A program made the translations under genes and the position numbers. From Oceanihabitans iliipiscarium (GTDB taxonomy: Bacteria; Bacteroidota; Bacteroidia; Flavobacteriales; Flavobacteriaceae): a stretch of DNA of 64,000 nucleotides. This document shows, piece by piece, positions 23,396 to 31,241 of the stretch (position 1 is its first letter; every line of letters begins with the position of its first letter). The notes under the pieces are model-generated. The model was given only the letters and a program-made list of their open reading frames with translations, searched no databases and was not told the DNA's origin. The stretch is taken from assembly GCF_042686125.1 (NCBI RefSeq), contig NZ_JBHUOV010000001.1, positions 1,116,001 through 1,180,000 on the forward strand, given 5' to 3'.

Positions 23396-24793
23396 TTATT
23401 TTAATCCAGCAATTCTGTCATCTTCTAGAATGGCTTCTGTTTCTTGTTTTACTTTTTCTAAAATTGATTTTAAATCATCATCAGTTTTTAGTGTGCCATC
23501 AGAAAGCATATTCAATATGGCTTTGTCTTGAGCACGACCTTTTAGCATGGCGTCTCTATACGTTACATTTTCATTAAAGGTGACTAGTGAATATTTTGAA
23601 GAATATTCATCTGGAAAATTTTGCTCTAAAGCCATTTCAATCTTGCGCTTTTCTTGAAAAATAGGATTAGCAACGTGACTTTTCATTTCGTGAAAGTTAT
23701 CTATTGCCAAATCTGCTATAGCATCAGTGTCTTTTTTGCGGTTGGCTTCATAGGTTTCAAAAACGGCTTCCCAGTTGTCTAAGTTTTGATCTAGAACTTT
23801 GTCAAATTCAACCACATCTTCAAAAGAGGCATTCATCCCTTGTCCGTAAAACGGCACAATCGCATGAGCAGAATCGCCCATTAATAGCGTGTTGCCTTTA
23901 TAATGCCAAGGCGAACATTTTACAGTTCCCAGAGGTGCTGTTGGGTTGCTAAAGAAATCTTCTACCAAATTAGGCATTAATTCTAAGGCGTCTGGAAATT
24001 CTTTTTGGAAGAATTCAGTGACCTTTTCAGGTGTGGTTAAATTATTAAAATTATATTCACCTTGATTAAAACTCAAAAACAAAGTGACTGTAAAGCTGCC
24101 ATCTAAATTAGGAAGAGCAATGACCATAAAATCGCCTCTAGGCCAAATGTGTAATGCATTTTTATAGGTTTTGTAATCGCCTGTTTCAGTGGGTAAAATG
24201 CTTAATTCTTTATAGCCATGAGTTAGGTAGTCTTGCGAAAAACTAAACAAAAATTTCTTTCCCAAATAGTAGCTTTTTCGCATCGCAGAGCCTGCGCCAT
24301 CTGTTGCGATTATAAGGTCTGCATCTTCAACAAATTCGGTATTAGATTCATAGTCTTTGAATAAAGCTGTCGTTTTTTCAAAATCAACTGATTTGCATTT
24401 TTTGTTGAAATGAATTTTTACATTTTCATGTTTTTCTGCTTCGGTTAAAAGTAAACCGTTAAGCTCACCACGAGAGATAGAGTTAATGTATTCGTGGTCT
24501 CTTCCGCTGTAATTAGATAGCATGGTGTTGCCTTCGCGATCATGAAGCATGCGACCATTCATAGGAATGCAAAGCGCTTTAACTTTATCTTCTATACCAA
24601 CCAATTTCATGGCTTTATTGCCACGATCTGAGAATGCAAGATTTATAGAGCGTCCAGCAGAAATATCGACTTTACGTAAATCTTGGCGCATTTCCATAAC
24701 AGTTACGTTGTAACCACGTTGCCCTAGGCGTAAGGCTAAAAGACTTCCGCAAAGTCCAGCGCCAATAATAAGTATGTTTTGTTGTTTATTCAT
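23396..24793 (-). CDS. kmo: Kynurenine 3-monooxygenase
   Basis: FAD-dependent hydroxylase that converts kynurenine to 3-hydroxykynurenine with NADPH and O2. The 465-residue protein has the dinucleotide fold GAGLCGSLLALRLGQRGY at the N-terminus, then SAGRSINLAFSDRG, the DG motif in ATDGAGSAMRKSY and the second FAD motif LLMGDSAHAIVPFYGQGMNA. Its start overlaps the end of kynU by eight bases. Unlike the mammalian form it has no C-terminal membrane helix, so it is soluble. Confidence 0.96.
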   Translation of the reverse strand: MNKQQNILIIGAGLCGSLLALRLGQRGYNVTVMEMRQDLRKVDISAGRSINLAFSDRGNKAMKLVGIEDKVKALCIPMNGRMLHDREGNTMLSNYSGRDHEYINSISRGELNGLLLTEAEKHENVKIHFNKKCKSVDFEKTTALFKDYESNTEFVEDADLIIATDGAGSAMRKSYYLGKKFLFSFSQDYLTHGYKELSILPTETGDYKTYKNALHIWPRGDFMVIALPNLDGSFTVTLFLSFNQGEYNFNNLTTPEKVTEFFQKEFPDALELMPNLVEDFFSNPTAPLGTVKCSPWHYKGNTLLMGDSAHAIVPFYGQGMNASFEDVVEFDKVLDQNLDNWEAVFETYEANRKKDTDAIADLAIDNFHEMKSHVANPIFQEKRKIEMALEQNFPDEYSSKYSLVTFNENVTYRDAMLKGRAQDKAILNMLSDGTLKTDDDLKSILEKVKQETEAILEDDRIAGLK

Positions 24794-26057
24794 TCAAAAT
24801 AAATTTCAATTTTTCAACCATTTTATAGACGTCTTTAAAGGAGTTATAAAAAGGGACAGGCGCACAACGAATCACATCAGGCTCTCTCCAATCTGTAATG
24901 ATATGTGCTTCAGTTAATTTTTGATGCAAACGTTTGTCAGCATTTTTGACTTGAATAGACAGTTGACAACCACGTTCCTTTGGATTAGAAGGTGTGATAA
25001 TTTGTATTTGGTCATTGTTTAGCTCATGAATTAAAAACTCAAAGTATCCTGTTAGTTTTTCAGACTTTAGTCTTAAAGCCTCCATGCCAACGCTATTAAA
25101 TAAATCTAATGATGCTTTTATAGCAGCCATTGATAGAATAGGAGGGTTGCTTAATTGCCAACCTTCAGCGCCAGGCATAACGTCTAATGGTTGTCTCATA
25201 TTAAAGCGTGTGGATTTGTTATGACTCCACCAACCAGCAAATCGTTTTAAATCTTTGTTATATGCATGCTTTTCGTGTACAAATAATCCGCCTAAACTTC
25301 CAGGTCCAGAATTTAAATATTTATAAGTACACCAAGCGGCAAAATCTACACCAGAATGATGAAGTTCAGGTGTTATATTTCCAGCGCCATGTGCTAAATC
25401 GATACCAACCATACAATTTTTTGCATGACCTAATTCAGCAATTTTTTTTAAATCTAAATATTGACCAGTATAATAGTTAACACCTCCAATTAAAAGTAAT
25501 GCAATCTCATCGCCTTGTTCTTCAAGAATAGTCTCTAAGTCTTCAATACGTAAAAGGTCTTCTCCAGGTCTTGGTTTCCATTCAATTAAGCCTTCATTGG
25601 CATCAAATCCATGAAACTCTAATTGTGTTTGAACAGCATACCGATCAGAAGGGAAAGCATCACTTTCAATAACTATTTTATATTTGGTTTTCGTAGGTTG
25701 ATAAAAAGATACCATTAACAAATGTAGATTCGTTGTTAAGGTATTCATGATAACCACTTCAATCGGTTTAGCACCTACAATTTTCGCCATAGACTCGGTT
25801 AAGAATTCATGATAAGGCATCCATGGGTTTTTAGCCTCGAAGTGCCCTTCTACGCCAAAATTAGCCCAATCGTCAAGTTCTTGTTGAATGTATTTTTGAG
25901 TGTTTTTTGGTTGTAATCCAAGGGAATTTCCAGTAAAATATAACCAGTCATTTCCGTCTTTGTCTTTTGGAATATGAAATTGATTTCTATACTGTGCTAA
26001 TGGGTCTTTTTGATCCTGTTCATTTGCGTAATCAAGACCTAATTTATAGTTGGACAA
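24786..26057 (-). CDS. kynU: Kynureninase
   Basis: PLP enzyme that splits 3-hydroxykynurenine (or kynurenine) into 3-hydroxyanthranilate (or anthranilate) and alanine. PLP lysine is in CTYKYLNSGPGS; GIDLAHGAGN, NSLGLQPK and PGAEGWQLSNPPI are family signatures. Start choice: the frame opens at TTG 26084, but that TTG is part of a -7 box. I prefer the TTG at 26057, which gives MSNYKLGLDYA, in line with the usual kynureninase N-terminus (423 residues). No ATG is available nearby. First gene of the pathway operon; it overlaps kmo by eight bases. Confidence 0.94.
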   Translation of the reverse strand: MSNYKLGLDYANEQDQKDPLAQYRNQFHIPKDKDGNDWLYFTGNSLGLQPKNTQKYIQQELDDWANFGVEGHFEAKNPWMPYHEFLTESMAKIVGAKPIEVVIMNTLTTNLHLLMVSFYQPTKTKYKIVIESDAFPSDRYAVQTQLEFHGFDANEGLIEWKPRPGEDLLRIEDLETILEEQGDEIALLLIGGVNYYTGQYLDLKKIAELGHAKNCMVGIDLAHGAGNITPELHHSGVDFAAWCTYKYLNSGPGSLGGLFVHEKHAYNKDLKRFAGWWSHNKSTRFNMRQPLDVMPGAEGWQLSNPPILSMAAIKASLDLFNSVGMEALRLKSEKLTGYFEFLIHELNNDQIQIITPSNPKERGCQLSIQVKNADKRLHQKLTEAHIITDWREPDVIRCAPVPFYNSFKDVYKMVEKLKFILNE

Positions 26058-26081
26058 AGTGAATTGTTTTTCGGTTTCCAA

Positions 26082-26089
26082 CAAAAATA
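26082..26089 (-). promoter_or_regulatory. -7 box (TATTTTTG) for the kynurenine operon
   Basis: Exact TANNTTTG on the minus strand, 24 bases before the TTG start proposed at 26057. It is the only strong promoter element seen upstream of the whole operon. No operator or leader structure was recognised. Confidence 0.55.
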
Positions 26090-26173
26090 AGAATTATTAT
26101 CTTAGAAATGAAGCATTAAAAGCGGCATCATTAAAAATGAGTTTTTTTGTATATTTAATAAAATATTAAGGTC

Positions 26174-26593
26174 ATGAGCAAAATAAAAGAATACTCTAAC
26201 GGAGAGGTTACTGTAGTTTGGGAAGCAGAAAAATGTATTCATTCTGCTATTTGTGCTAAAGGTTTACCACGTGTTTTTCGCCCTAAGGATAGGCCTTGGG
26301 TAAAGATTGATGCAGCTGAAACAGAAGCGATAGTTGAACAAGTGAAACAGTGTCCTTCAGGAGCTTTAGGTTTTTATATGAATAATGAAGCTGACAAAAC
26401 ATCTGAGCATTTAGAAACTAAAGTGGAAGTCTTAGAAAATGGCCCTTTATTAGTCTATGGCACGTTAAAGGTGACTCATAAAGATGGAAATCAAGAAACG
26501 AAGAATAGAACAACAGCCTTTTGTCGGTGTGGATTATCAAATAATAAACCATTTTGTGATGGAACACATGTAAAGGAAAACTTTATAGGATAA
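26174..26593 (+). CDS. Iron-sulfur protein with ferredoxin-like (Fer4_19) and CDGSH domains
   Basis: A 139-residue two-domain protein. Residues 8-70 match the Fer4_19 type ferredoxin-like domain (Cys21, Cys27 and Cys60 visible, with QCPSGALGF). Residues 113-135 are a CDGSH zinc-finger-like iron-sulfur site with the ligands Cys117, Cys119, Cys128 and His132 (CRCGLSNNKPFCDGTH). Proteins of this layout bind 2Fe-2S clusters and are thought to be small electron carriers or sensors; the partner is not known. Divergent from kynU and followed by its own terminator. Confidence 0.9.
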   Translation: MSKIKEYSNGEVTVVWEAEKCIHSAICAKGLPRVFRPKDRPWVKIDAAETEAIVEQVKQCPSGALGFYMNNEADKTSEHLETKVEVLENGPLLVYGTLKVTHKDGNQETKNRTTAFCRCGLSNNKPFCDGTHVKENFIG

Positions 26594-26610
26594 CAAAACG
26601 AACCAAAAAA

Positions 26611-26645
26611 AAGCGCTTTGTATATTGTAATACAAAGCGCTTTTC
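26611..26645. terminator. Rho-independent terminator
   Basis: Stem AAGCGCTTTGTAT / ATACAAAGCGCTT with a six-base loop, preceded by an A run and followed by TT. Positioned after the iron-sulfur protein gene. Confidence 0.88.
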
Positions 26646-26741
26646 AATTTATATATAGACGCAATAAATATGCGGAAGCTTTTATTTATATACGTTTAAA
26701 ATGTGTATTTTGGATGTTTGAAAATAAAAAAATATTTTATT

Positions 26742-27542
26742 GTGAGTGATTTAAATCAATTTTTTAGTACAAATAAAGCGACTTGGAATGATAAAGTGAA
26801 AGTGCATGCAGAAAGTGATATGTATGCTTTAGAACGCTTTAAAAAGGGGAAAACGTCGTTAATGCCTTACGAATTAAAAGCCTTAGGTGATGTTAAAGGA
26901 AAGTCTCTTTTACATTTGCAATGTCATTTTGGACAAGATACTTTAAGTTGGAGTCGGTTAGGTGCTAAATGTGTTGGAGTTGATTTAAGTGATGAAGGCA
27001 TCGCTTTAGCAAAGGCATTGAACGATGAATTAAAATTAGATGCTGAATTTGTGTGTTGTAATGTTTTAGACACTTCAAAACACATTAAAGATACATTTGA
27101 CATTGTGTTTACGAGTTATGGTGTTATTGGTTGGTTGCCAGATTTGAAACCTTGGGGAAAAATGATTGCTGAGCGTTTAAAAAAAGGGGGTGTGTTCTAT
27201 ATTGCTGAGTTTCATCCTATTGTTTGGATGTATGACTACATCATGGAAAAACCAGAGATGAAATATGCTTATAATAGACGTGAAGTGATTTATGAAGAAG
27301 AAACAGGAACCTATGCTGATGAAAATGCAGATATAGAATCAAAAACCTATTGTTGGAATCATGGTTTAAGTGAAGTTATTAATGCCTTAACCGAAGCAGG
27401 TTTACATATTGACTACTTAAATGAGTATGACGAAAGTCCGTATGATGTGTTGCCAGATTTAATAAAAACAAAATCTGGTATGTACGAAACTAAAGATAAA
27501 TTATACCCTTTAATTTTTGAATTGAAAGCCACAAAACTTTAG
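26742..27542 (+). CDS. Class I SAM-dependent methyltransferase
   Basis: A 266-residue methyltransferase started at GTG 26742 (MSDLNQFFSTNKATWNDKV), which fits homologues better than the GTG at 26703. SAM motif: SLLHLQCHFGQDTLSWSRLG, acidic VGVDLSDEG, NVLDTSKHI and FDIVFTSYGVIGW; later IAEFHPIVWMYDY and EVINALTEAGL. Substrate unknown; the type is common in Bacteroidota and related to Methyltransf_11/25. It ends with a four-base overlap with convergent msrA. Confidence 0.87.
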   Translation: MSDLNQFFSTNKATWNDKVKVHAESDMYALERFKKGKTSLMPYELKALGDVKGKSLLHLQCHFGQDTLSWSRLGAKCVGVDLSDEGIALAKALNDELKLDAEFVCCNVLDTSKHIKDTFDIVFTSYGVIGWLPDLKPWGKMIAERLKKGGVFYIAEFHPIVWMYDYIMEKPEMKYAYNRREVIYEEETGTYADENADIESKTYCWNHGLSEVINALTEAGLHIDYLNEYDESPYDVLPDLIKTKSGMYETKDKLYPLIFELKATKL

Positions 27543-28204
27543 TGATTTGCTTTTAAAACTTCAGGCATTTTAGCTTGAAAACGTTTTAATCTTGGTATAG
27601 AGACATTTCTAATATAGCCATGATTTGGATTTAACTTCTCAAAATTTTGATGGTAGTCTTCAGCAATCCAAAATTTTTGAAAAGGATACACTTCTGCTGC
27701 AATCGTTTCACCCAAAGTTTTAGCTAAAGCCTCTTTTTTATTCATTATGATTTGTTTCTGCGTGTCGTTTTGATAAAAAATAATAGAACGATATTGCGAG
27801 CCATTATCTGGGCCTTGACCATTTACTTGTGTAGGGTCTTGGGAAGCAAAATACACATCAACTAGAGTTTCAAAACTTACGATTTCAGGATTATAAATAA
27901 CCTCTACAGCTTCAGCATGACCCGTTTTACCTGTGTTACTAGCTTCATAAGTTGGGCTTTTAGTAAATCCGCCAGAATACCCAGAAATTACTTCATCAAC
28001 ACCTTTTACGCTTTCGTAAATAGCTTCAACACACCAGAAGCAACCACTTGCAAAATAAGCTCTAGCTTTCCCGTTTACTAATTCAACTTCAATAGGTTTA
28101 GCATCTATAACAGCTTGTTGTTTAGGGTTGATTTGTGCTATGTTTTTACAGCTAAAAAGGATGATTAATAAGAAGGAGGAAAGATAAGTTTTGTAAGAAT
28201 ACAT
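27539..28204 (-). CDS. msrA: Peptide methionine sulfoxide reductase MsrA (exported lipoprotein)
   Basis: Reduces methionine-S-sulfoxide in proteins. The 221-residue protein has the active Cys in the family signature GCFWCVE, then GVDEVISGYSGG, DPTQVNGQGPDNGSQYRS and AEDYHQNF. An N-terminal lipoprotein signal (IILFSC) suggests it works in the envelope on oxidised exported proteins. Single gene; its 3' end overlaps the methyltransferase by four bases on the other strand. Confidence 0.95.
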   Translation of the reverse strand: MYSYKTYLSSFLLIILFSCKNIAQINPKQQAVIDAKPIEVELVNGKARAYFASGCFWCVEAIYESVKGVDEVISGYSGGFTKSPTYEASNTGKTGHAEAVEVIYNPEIVSFETLVDVYFASQDPTQVNGQGPDNGSQYRSIIFYQNDTQKQIIMNKKEALAKTLGETIAAEVYPFQKFWIAEDYHQNFEKLNPNHGYIRNVSIPRLKRFQAKMPEVLKANH

Positions 28205-28263
28205 ATGATTTAATTTTTTTAAAGTTTGTCGTAAAATGCATTTAAACCTTAACTTTGAAGCAA

Positions 28264-28299
28264 AAAAAAGCCTTTAAACATTTGTTTAAAGGCTTTTTT
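28264..28299. terminator. Bidirectional Rho-independent terminator
   Basis: Sixteen-base stem AAAAAAGCCTTTAAAC / GTTTAAAGGCTTTTTT with a four-base loop, T run on both strands. It closes the minus-strand transcript that ends at 28313, just upstream of msrA. Confidence 0.92.
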
Positions 28300-28312
28300 A
28301 TATTAGGATTGG

Positions 28313-29092
28313 TTATAGTTTCTTGAAAAGTTTATCCATTTTAGTTTTCTGTTCTTCAGCTAAAGCTGCATCCACTAAAATACGACCACTATGCTCATCT
28401 GTAATAATTTTTTTACGAGCAGCAATTTCCATTTGTACTTGAGGTGGAATTGTAAAGAAAGATCCTCCAGAAGCACCTCTTTCAATAGGCACAACTGCTA
28501 AACCATTTTTTACATTGACACGGATTCTAGAATAAGCAGATACTAAACGCTCTTCAATAGATTGTTTATAATCATCAGATTTTTTAATGAGTGCTTTTTC
28601 TTCTTTTTCAGTTTCAGCTAAAATTGCATCTAATTCACCTTGCTTATGCTTTAAGTGTGTTTGGCGTTCTTTTAAACGCTCTTTAGTTTCAGAAATAACT
28701 TCTTTCTTCTGATCTATTTGCGCTTTAAATTCTTTGATGTGTTTTTCAGCTAATTGAATTTCTAATTCTTGAAATTCAACTTCTTTAGTCAGTGAGTTAA
28801 ACTCTCTATTATTTCTAACATTTTTTTGTTGCTCAGCATACTTTTTAATTAAAGCTTTTGCTTCTTCAATTAAATTCTTTTTTAAGCTAATGTCATTATT
28901 GATAGTCTCTAAGCTTAATTCTAATTTTTCTAATCTCGTGTTTAAACCAGCAACTTCATCTTCTAAATCACGAACCTCTAAAGGAAGTTCTCCACGCACG
29001 TTTCTAATTTCATCTATTCTAGAATCGATGAGTTGTAAATCATATAAAGCTCTTAAACGATCTTCAACAGTAACTTCTTTCTTCTTTGCCAT
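28313..29092 (-). CDS. Coiled-coil protein of the C4 zinc-ribbon (DUF164/CdsZ-like) family, cysteines lost
   Basis: A 259-residue protein with a long coiled coil (about 35-185) and a C-terminal domain that matches the zinc-ribbon end of this family (FFTIPPQVQMEIA, IITDEHSGRILVD). The four metal cysteines are all replaced: the first pair reads GASGGS and the second DEHSG. So no zinc can be held by the usual ligands. Family members have been linked to nucleic-acid or ribosome binding; the role here is not known. It is three bases downstream of the Nif3-like gene, so they form an operon. Confidence 0.87.
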   Translation of the reverse strand: MAKKKEVTVEDRLRALYDLQLIDSRIDEIRNVRGELPLEVRDLEDEVAGLNTRLEKLELSLETINNDISLKKNLIEEAKALIKKYAEQQKNVRNNREFNSLTKEVEFQELEIQLAEKHIKEFKAQIDQKKEVISETKERLKERQTHLKHKQGELDAILAETEKEEKALIKKSDDYKQSIEERLVSAYSRIRVNVKNGLAVVPIERGASGGSFFTIPPQVQMEIAARKKIITDEHSGRILVDAALAEEQKTKMDKLFKKL

Positions 29093-29095
29093 ACT

Positions 29096-30190
29096 TTAAA
29101 AATATTGAACAGGATTGGTATTTGTCTTTGATAAAACGACTGCAAAATTAGTAATTTTTTTTGTAAGATGCGCTACTAAACCATTTTTTGTGAACTGTTC
29201 ACTTTCATAATGACCAATATCTGCTAATATTATATTGTTTTCTGCTGAAAAAAAGTCGTGATATTTCAAGTCGGAAGTCACTAAAACATCTGCGCCTGAG
29301 TTTATTGCAGCTTGAATTGCAAAGCTGCCAGAACCACCTAAAACAGCAACTTTCTTTATAGGCTTACATAATAAATTTGAATGTCTGATACATTTTGTAT
29401 TCATTTTAGCTTTAAGCATGTTTAAAAAATCTGTTTCAGATAGTGCGACTTTAAGTTCGCCATACATGCCCATGCCTATATGTTGATTGGTGTTTTCTAA
29501 TGTTATAATTTCATAAGCAACTTCTTCATAAGGATGAGTCTTAAATAAAGCTTTTAAGATTTGGGATTCTAAATGTTTAGTATAAGTCACAGAAATTTGA
29601 GTCTCTGCTTCTTCATGAGTAATGCCTCTTTCACCAATGGTAGGATTCGCGTTTTCATTGCCTTGGTAAGTTCCAAAGCCATCACTGTTAAAACTACAAT
29701 TGGTGTAATTCCCAATGGTTCCTGCTCCAGCTGTAAATAAAGCTTTTCGGACGATTTCAGCTTGTGTTTTAGGGACAAATGTTGTTAGCTTTTTTATCGT
29801 TTGTTTTTGTGGTATTAAGACGCTTCTATTGCTTAATTCTAATTGGTTGCAAATCATATTGTTTACTCCTTGCCAGGCATTATCTAAAGCAGTATGCATC
29901 GAGAAGATAGCAATGTCATGTTTAATGGCTTTCATGACCACACGTTCTACATAGGTTTTTCCTGTTATTTTTTTTAAGCCTTTAAAAATAATTGGATGAA
30001 AGCTAACAATAAGATTGCAGTTGTTTTCTATAGCTTCGTCAACAACAGCTTCAAGCGTGTCTAATGTTACTAAAATTCCTGTAATTGGATTGTTTTTGTT
30101 ACCTACTAGTAATCCTACATTGTCAAAATCTTCAGCATAAGCCAAAGGCGAAAGTTCTTCTAAATAATTAATAACGTCTTGAACAATCAT
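29096..30190 (-). CDS. Nif3-like dinuclear metal center hexameric protein (YbgI/DUF34)
   Basis: A 364-residue protein with the two-part Nif3 fold and an inserted CutA-like/PII-like domain in the middle, which explains the length beyond the 250 residues of short members. Metal-site pieces: EDFDNVGLLVG, NCNLIVSFHPIIFKG, SMHTALDNAWQGVN, and the C-terminal VAVLGGSGSF and DIGHYESEQF. It starts at ATG 30190 (MIVQDVINYLEE); the longer frame runs back across lpxK and is rejected. Often misnamed GTP cyclohydrolase I type 2; the true substrate is unknown. Confidence 0.93.
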   Translation of the reverse strand: MIVQDVINYLEELSPLAYAEDFDNVGLLVGNKNNPITGILVTLDTLEAVVDEAIENNCNLIVSFHPIIFKGLKKITGKTYVERVVMKAIKHDIAIFSMHTALDNAWQGVNNMICNQLELSNRSVLIPQKQTIKKLTTFVPKTQAEIVRKALFTAGAGTIGNYTNCSFNSDGFGTYQGNENANPTIGERGITHEEAETQISVTYTKHLESQILKALFKTHPYEEVAYEIITLENTNQHIGMGMYGELKVALSETDFLNMLKAKMNTKCIRHSNLLCKPIKKVAVLGGSGSFAIQAAINSGADVLVTSDLKYHDFFSAENNIILADIGHYESEQFTKNGLVAHLTKKITNFAVVLSKTNTNPVQYF

Positions 30191-30208
30191 AATTTTTATG
30201 TTTAACTT

Positions 30209-30216
30209 CAAAGATA
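30209..30216 (-). promoter_or_regulatory. -7 box (TATCTTTG) for the Nif3-like gene
   Basis: Exact TANNTTTG on the minus strand, 18 bases before the ATG at 30190. A weaker box, TACTTTCG at 30224-30231 on the plus strand, may serve lpxK, giving back-to-back promoters. Confidence 0.6.
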
Positions 30217-30236
30217 AAATAATTACTTTCGTTGCT

Positions 30237-31241
30237 GTGAAGCTTTTAAGAAAAATATTTTTCCTCATTGTTCCCATTTACTATTTAGTAACTTGGTTAC
30301 GCAATGTGTTTTATGATTTAGGTGTTTTTAAATCTAAAGCATATGATTTCCCAGTAATATGTGTTGGTAATTTAAGTGTAGGAGGTACAGGGAAAACACC
30401 AATGATTGAGTATTTAATTCGGTTATTAAAAGATGAGAATCAGGTTGCGACTTTAAGTAGAGGTTATAAGCGAAGCACTGAAGGGTTTTATTTAGCTAAT
30501 GAAGCTGCTAATGCCAAAACGCTTGGAGATGAGCCTTTTCAGTTTTATAAAAAGTTTAAAAATGAGATTCAGGTAGCAGTAGATTCCGACAGACAAAACG
30601 GAATAGCAACTTTAAGCTTGCAAGAACGTATTCCAGACGTTATTTTATTAGATGATGCTTTTCAGCATAGAAAAGTACAAGCAGGTTTAAATATTTTATT
30701 GACAACATATAACAATTTATATGTTAATGATTGGGTTTTACCAACAGGGAATTTACGCGAACCAAAATCAGGAGCCAAGCGTGCTCAGATTATTGTAGTA
30801 ACTAAATGCCCTAAAGACTTAAAAGCTTCAGATAAAGAAAGGGTTGTGAAACGCATTCAACCTCAATCTAATCAAAAGGTGTTTTTTAGTTCTATAGTTT
30901 ATGCAAAAGAGGTGTTTTCGGAAGCAAAAAAAATGGAATTAAAGGCATTGAAAGATTTTACTTTAGTTACAGGAATTGCTAATGCAGAACCTTTAGTCCA
31001 TCACTTAGAATCAAATGGATTAAAGTTTGAACATTTAAATTTTAAAGATCATCATAGTTTTACAGCGCAAGACATTGAGTTGTTTGAAAGTAAATCTCTA
31101 ATTATTACCACAGAAAAAGATTATGTAAGACTTTATAATTATGAGTCTTTAAAAGATAAATTATTTTATTTGCCAATAGAGGTAGTTATTGATAAATCTG
31201 ATGATTTTAATGCCTTAATTAAAGTATTTGTTACGCCTTAA
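30237..31241 (+). CDS. lpxK: Tetraacyldisaccharide 4'-kinase (lipid A synthesis)
   Basis: Phosphorylates the 4' position of the lipid A disaccharide at the inner membrane. The 334-residue protein has an N-terminal membrane-binding helix (FFLIVPIYYLVTWL) and the Walker A GNLSVGGTGKT (44-54), then VATLSRGYKRST, DEPFQFYKKF, ILLDDAFQHRKV and TTEKDYVRL. Started at GTG 30237, the usual length and N-terminus for the family; the ATG at 30198 would add 13 residues and overlap the divergent promoter. Overlaps the convergent kinase gene by 11 bases. Confidence 0.95.
   Translation: MKLLRKIFFLIVPIYYLVTWLRNVFYDLGVFKSKAYDFPVICVGNLSVGGTGKTPMIEYLIRLLKDENQVATLSRGYKRSTEGFYLANEAANAKTLGDEPFQFYKKFKNEIQVAVDSDRQNGIATLSLQERIPDVILLDDAFQHRKVQAGLNILLTTYNNLYVNDWVLPTGNLREPKSGAKRAQIIVVTKCPKDLKASDKERVVKRIQPQSNQKVFFSSIVYAKEVFSEAKKMELKALKDFTLVTGIANAEPLVHHLESNGLKFEHLNFKDHHSFTAQDIELFESKSLIITTEKDYVRLYNYESLKDKLFYLPIEVVIDKSDDFNALIKVFVTP

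Noticed and set aside
30191..30277. Longer N-terminus for the Nif3-like protein
   Set aside because: It would cross the promoters and the lpxK start; the ATG at 30190 gives the usual N-terminus.
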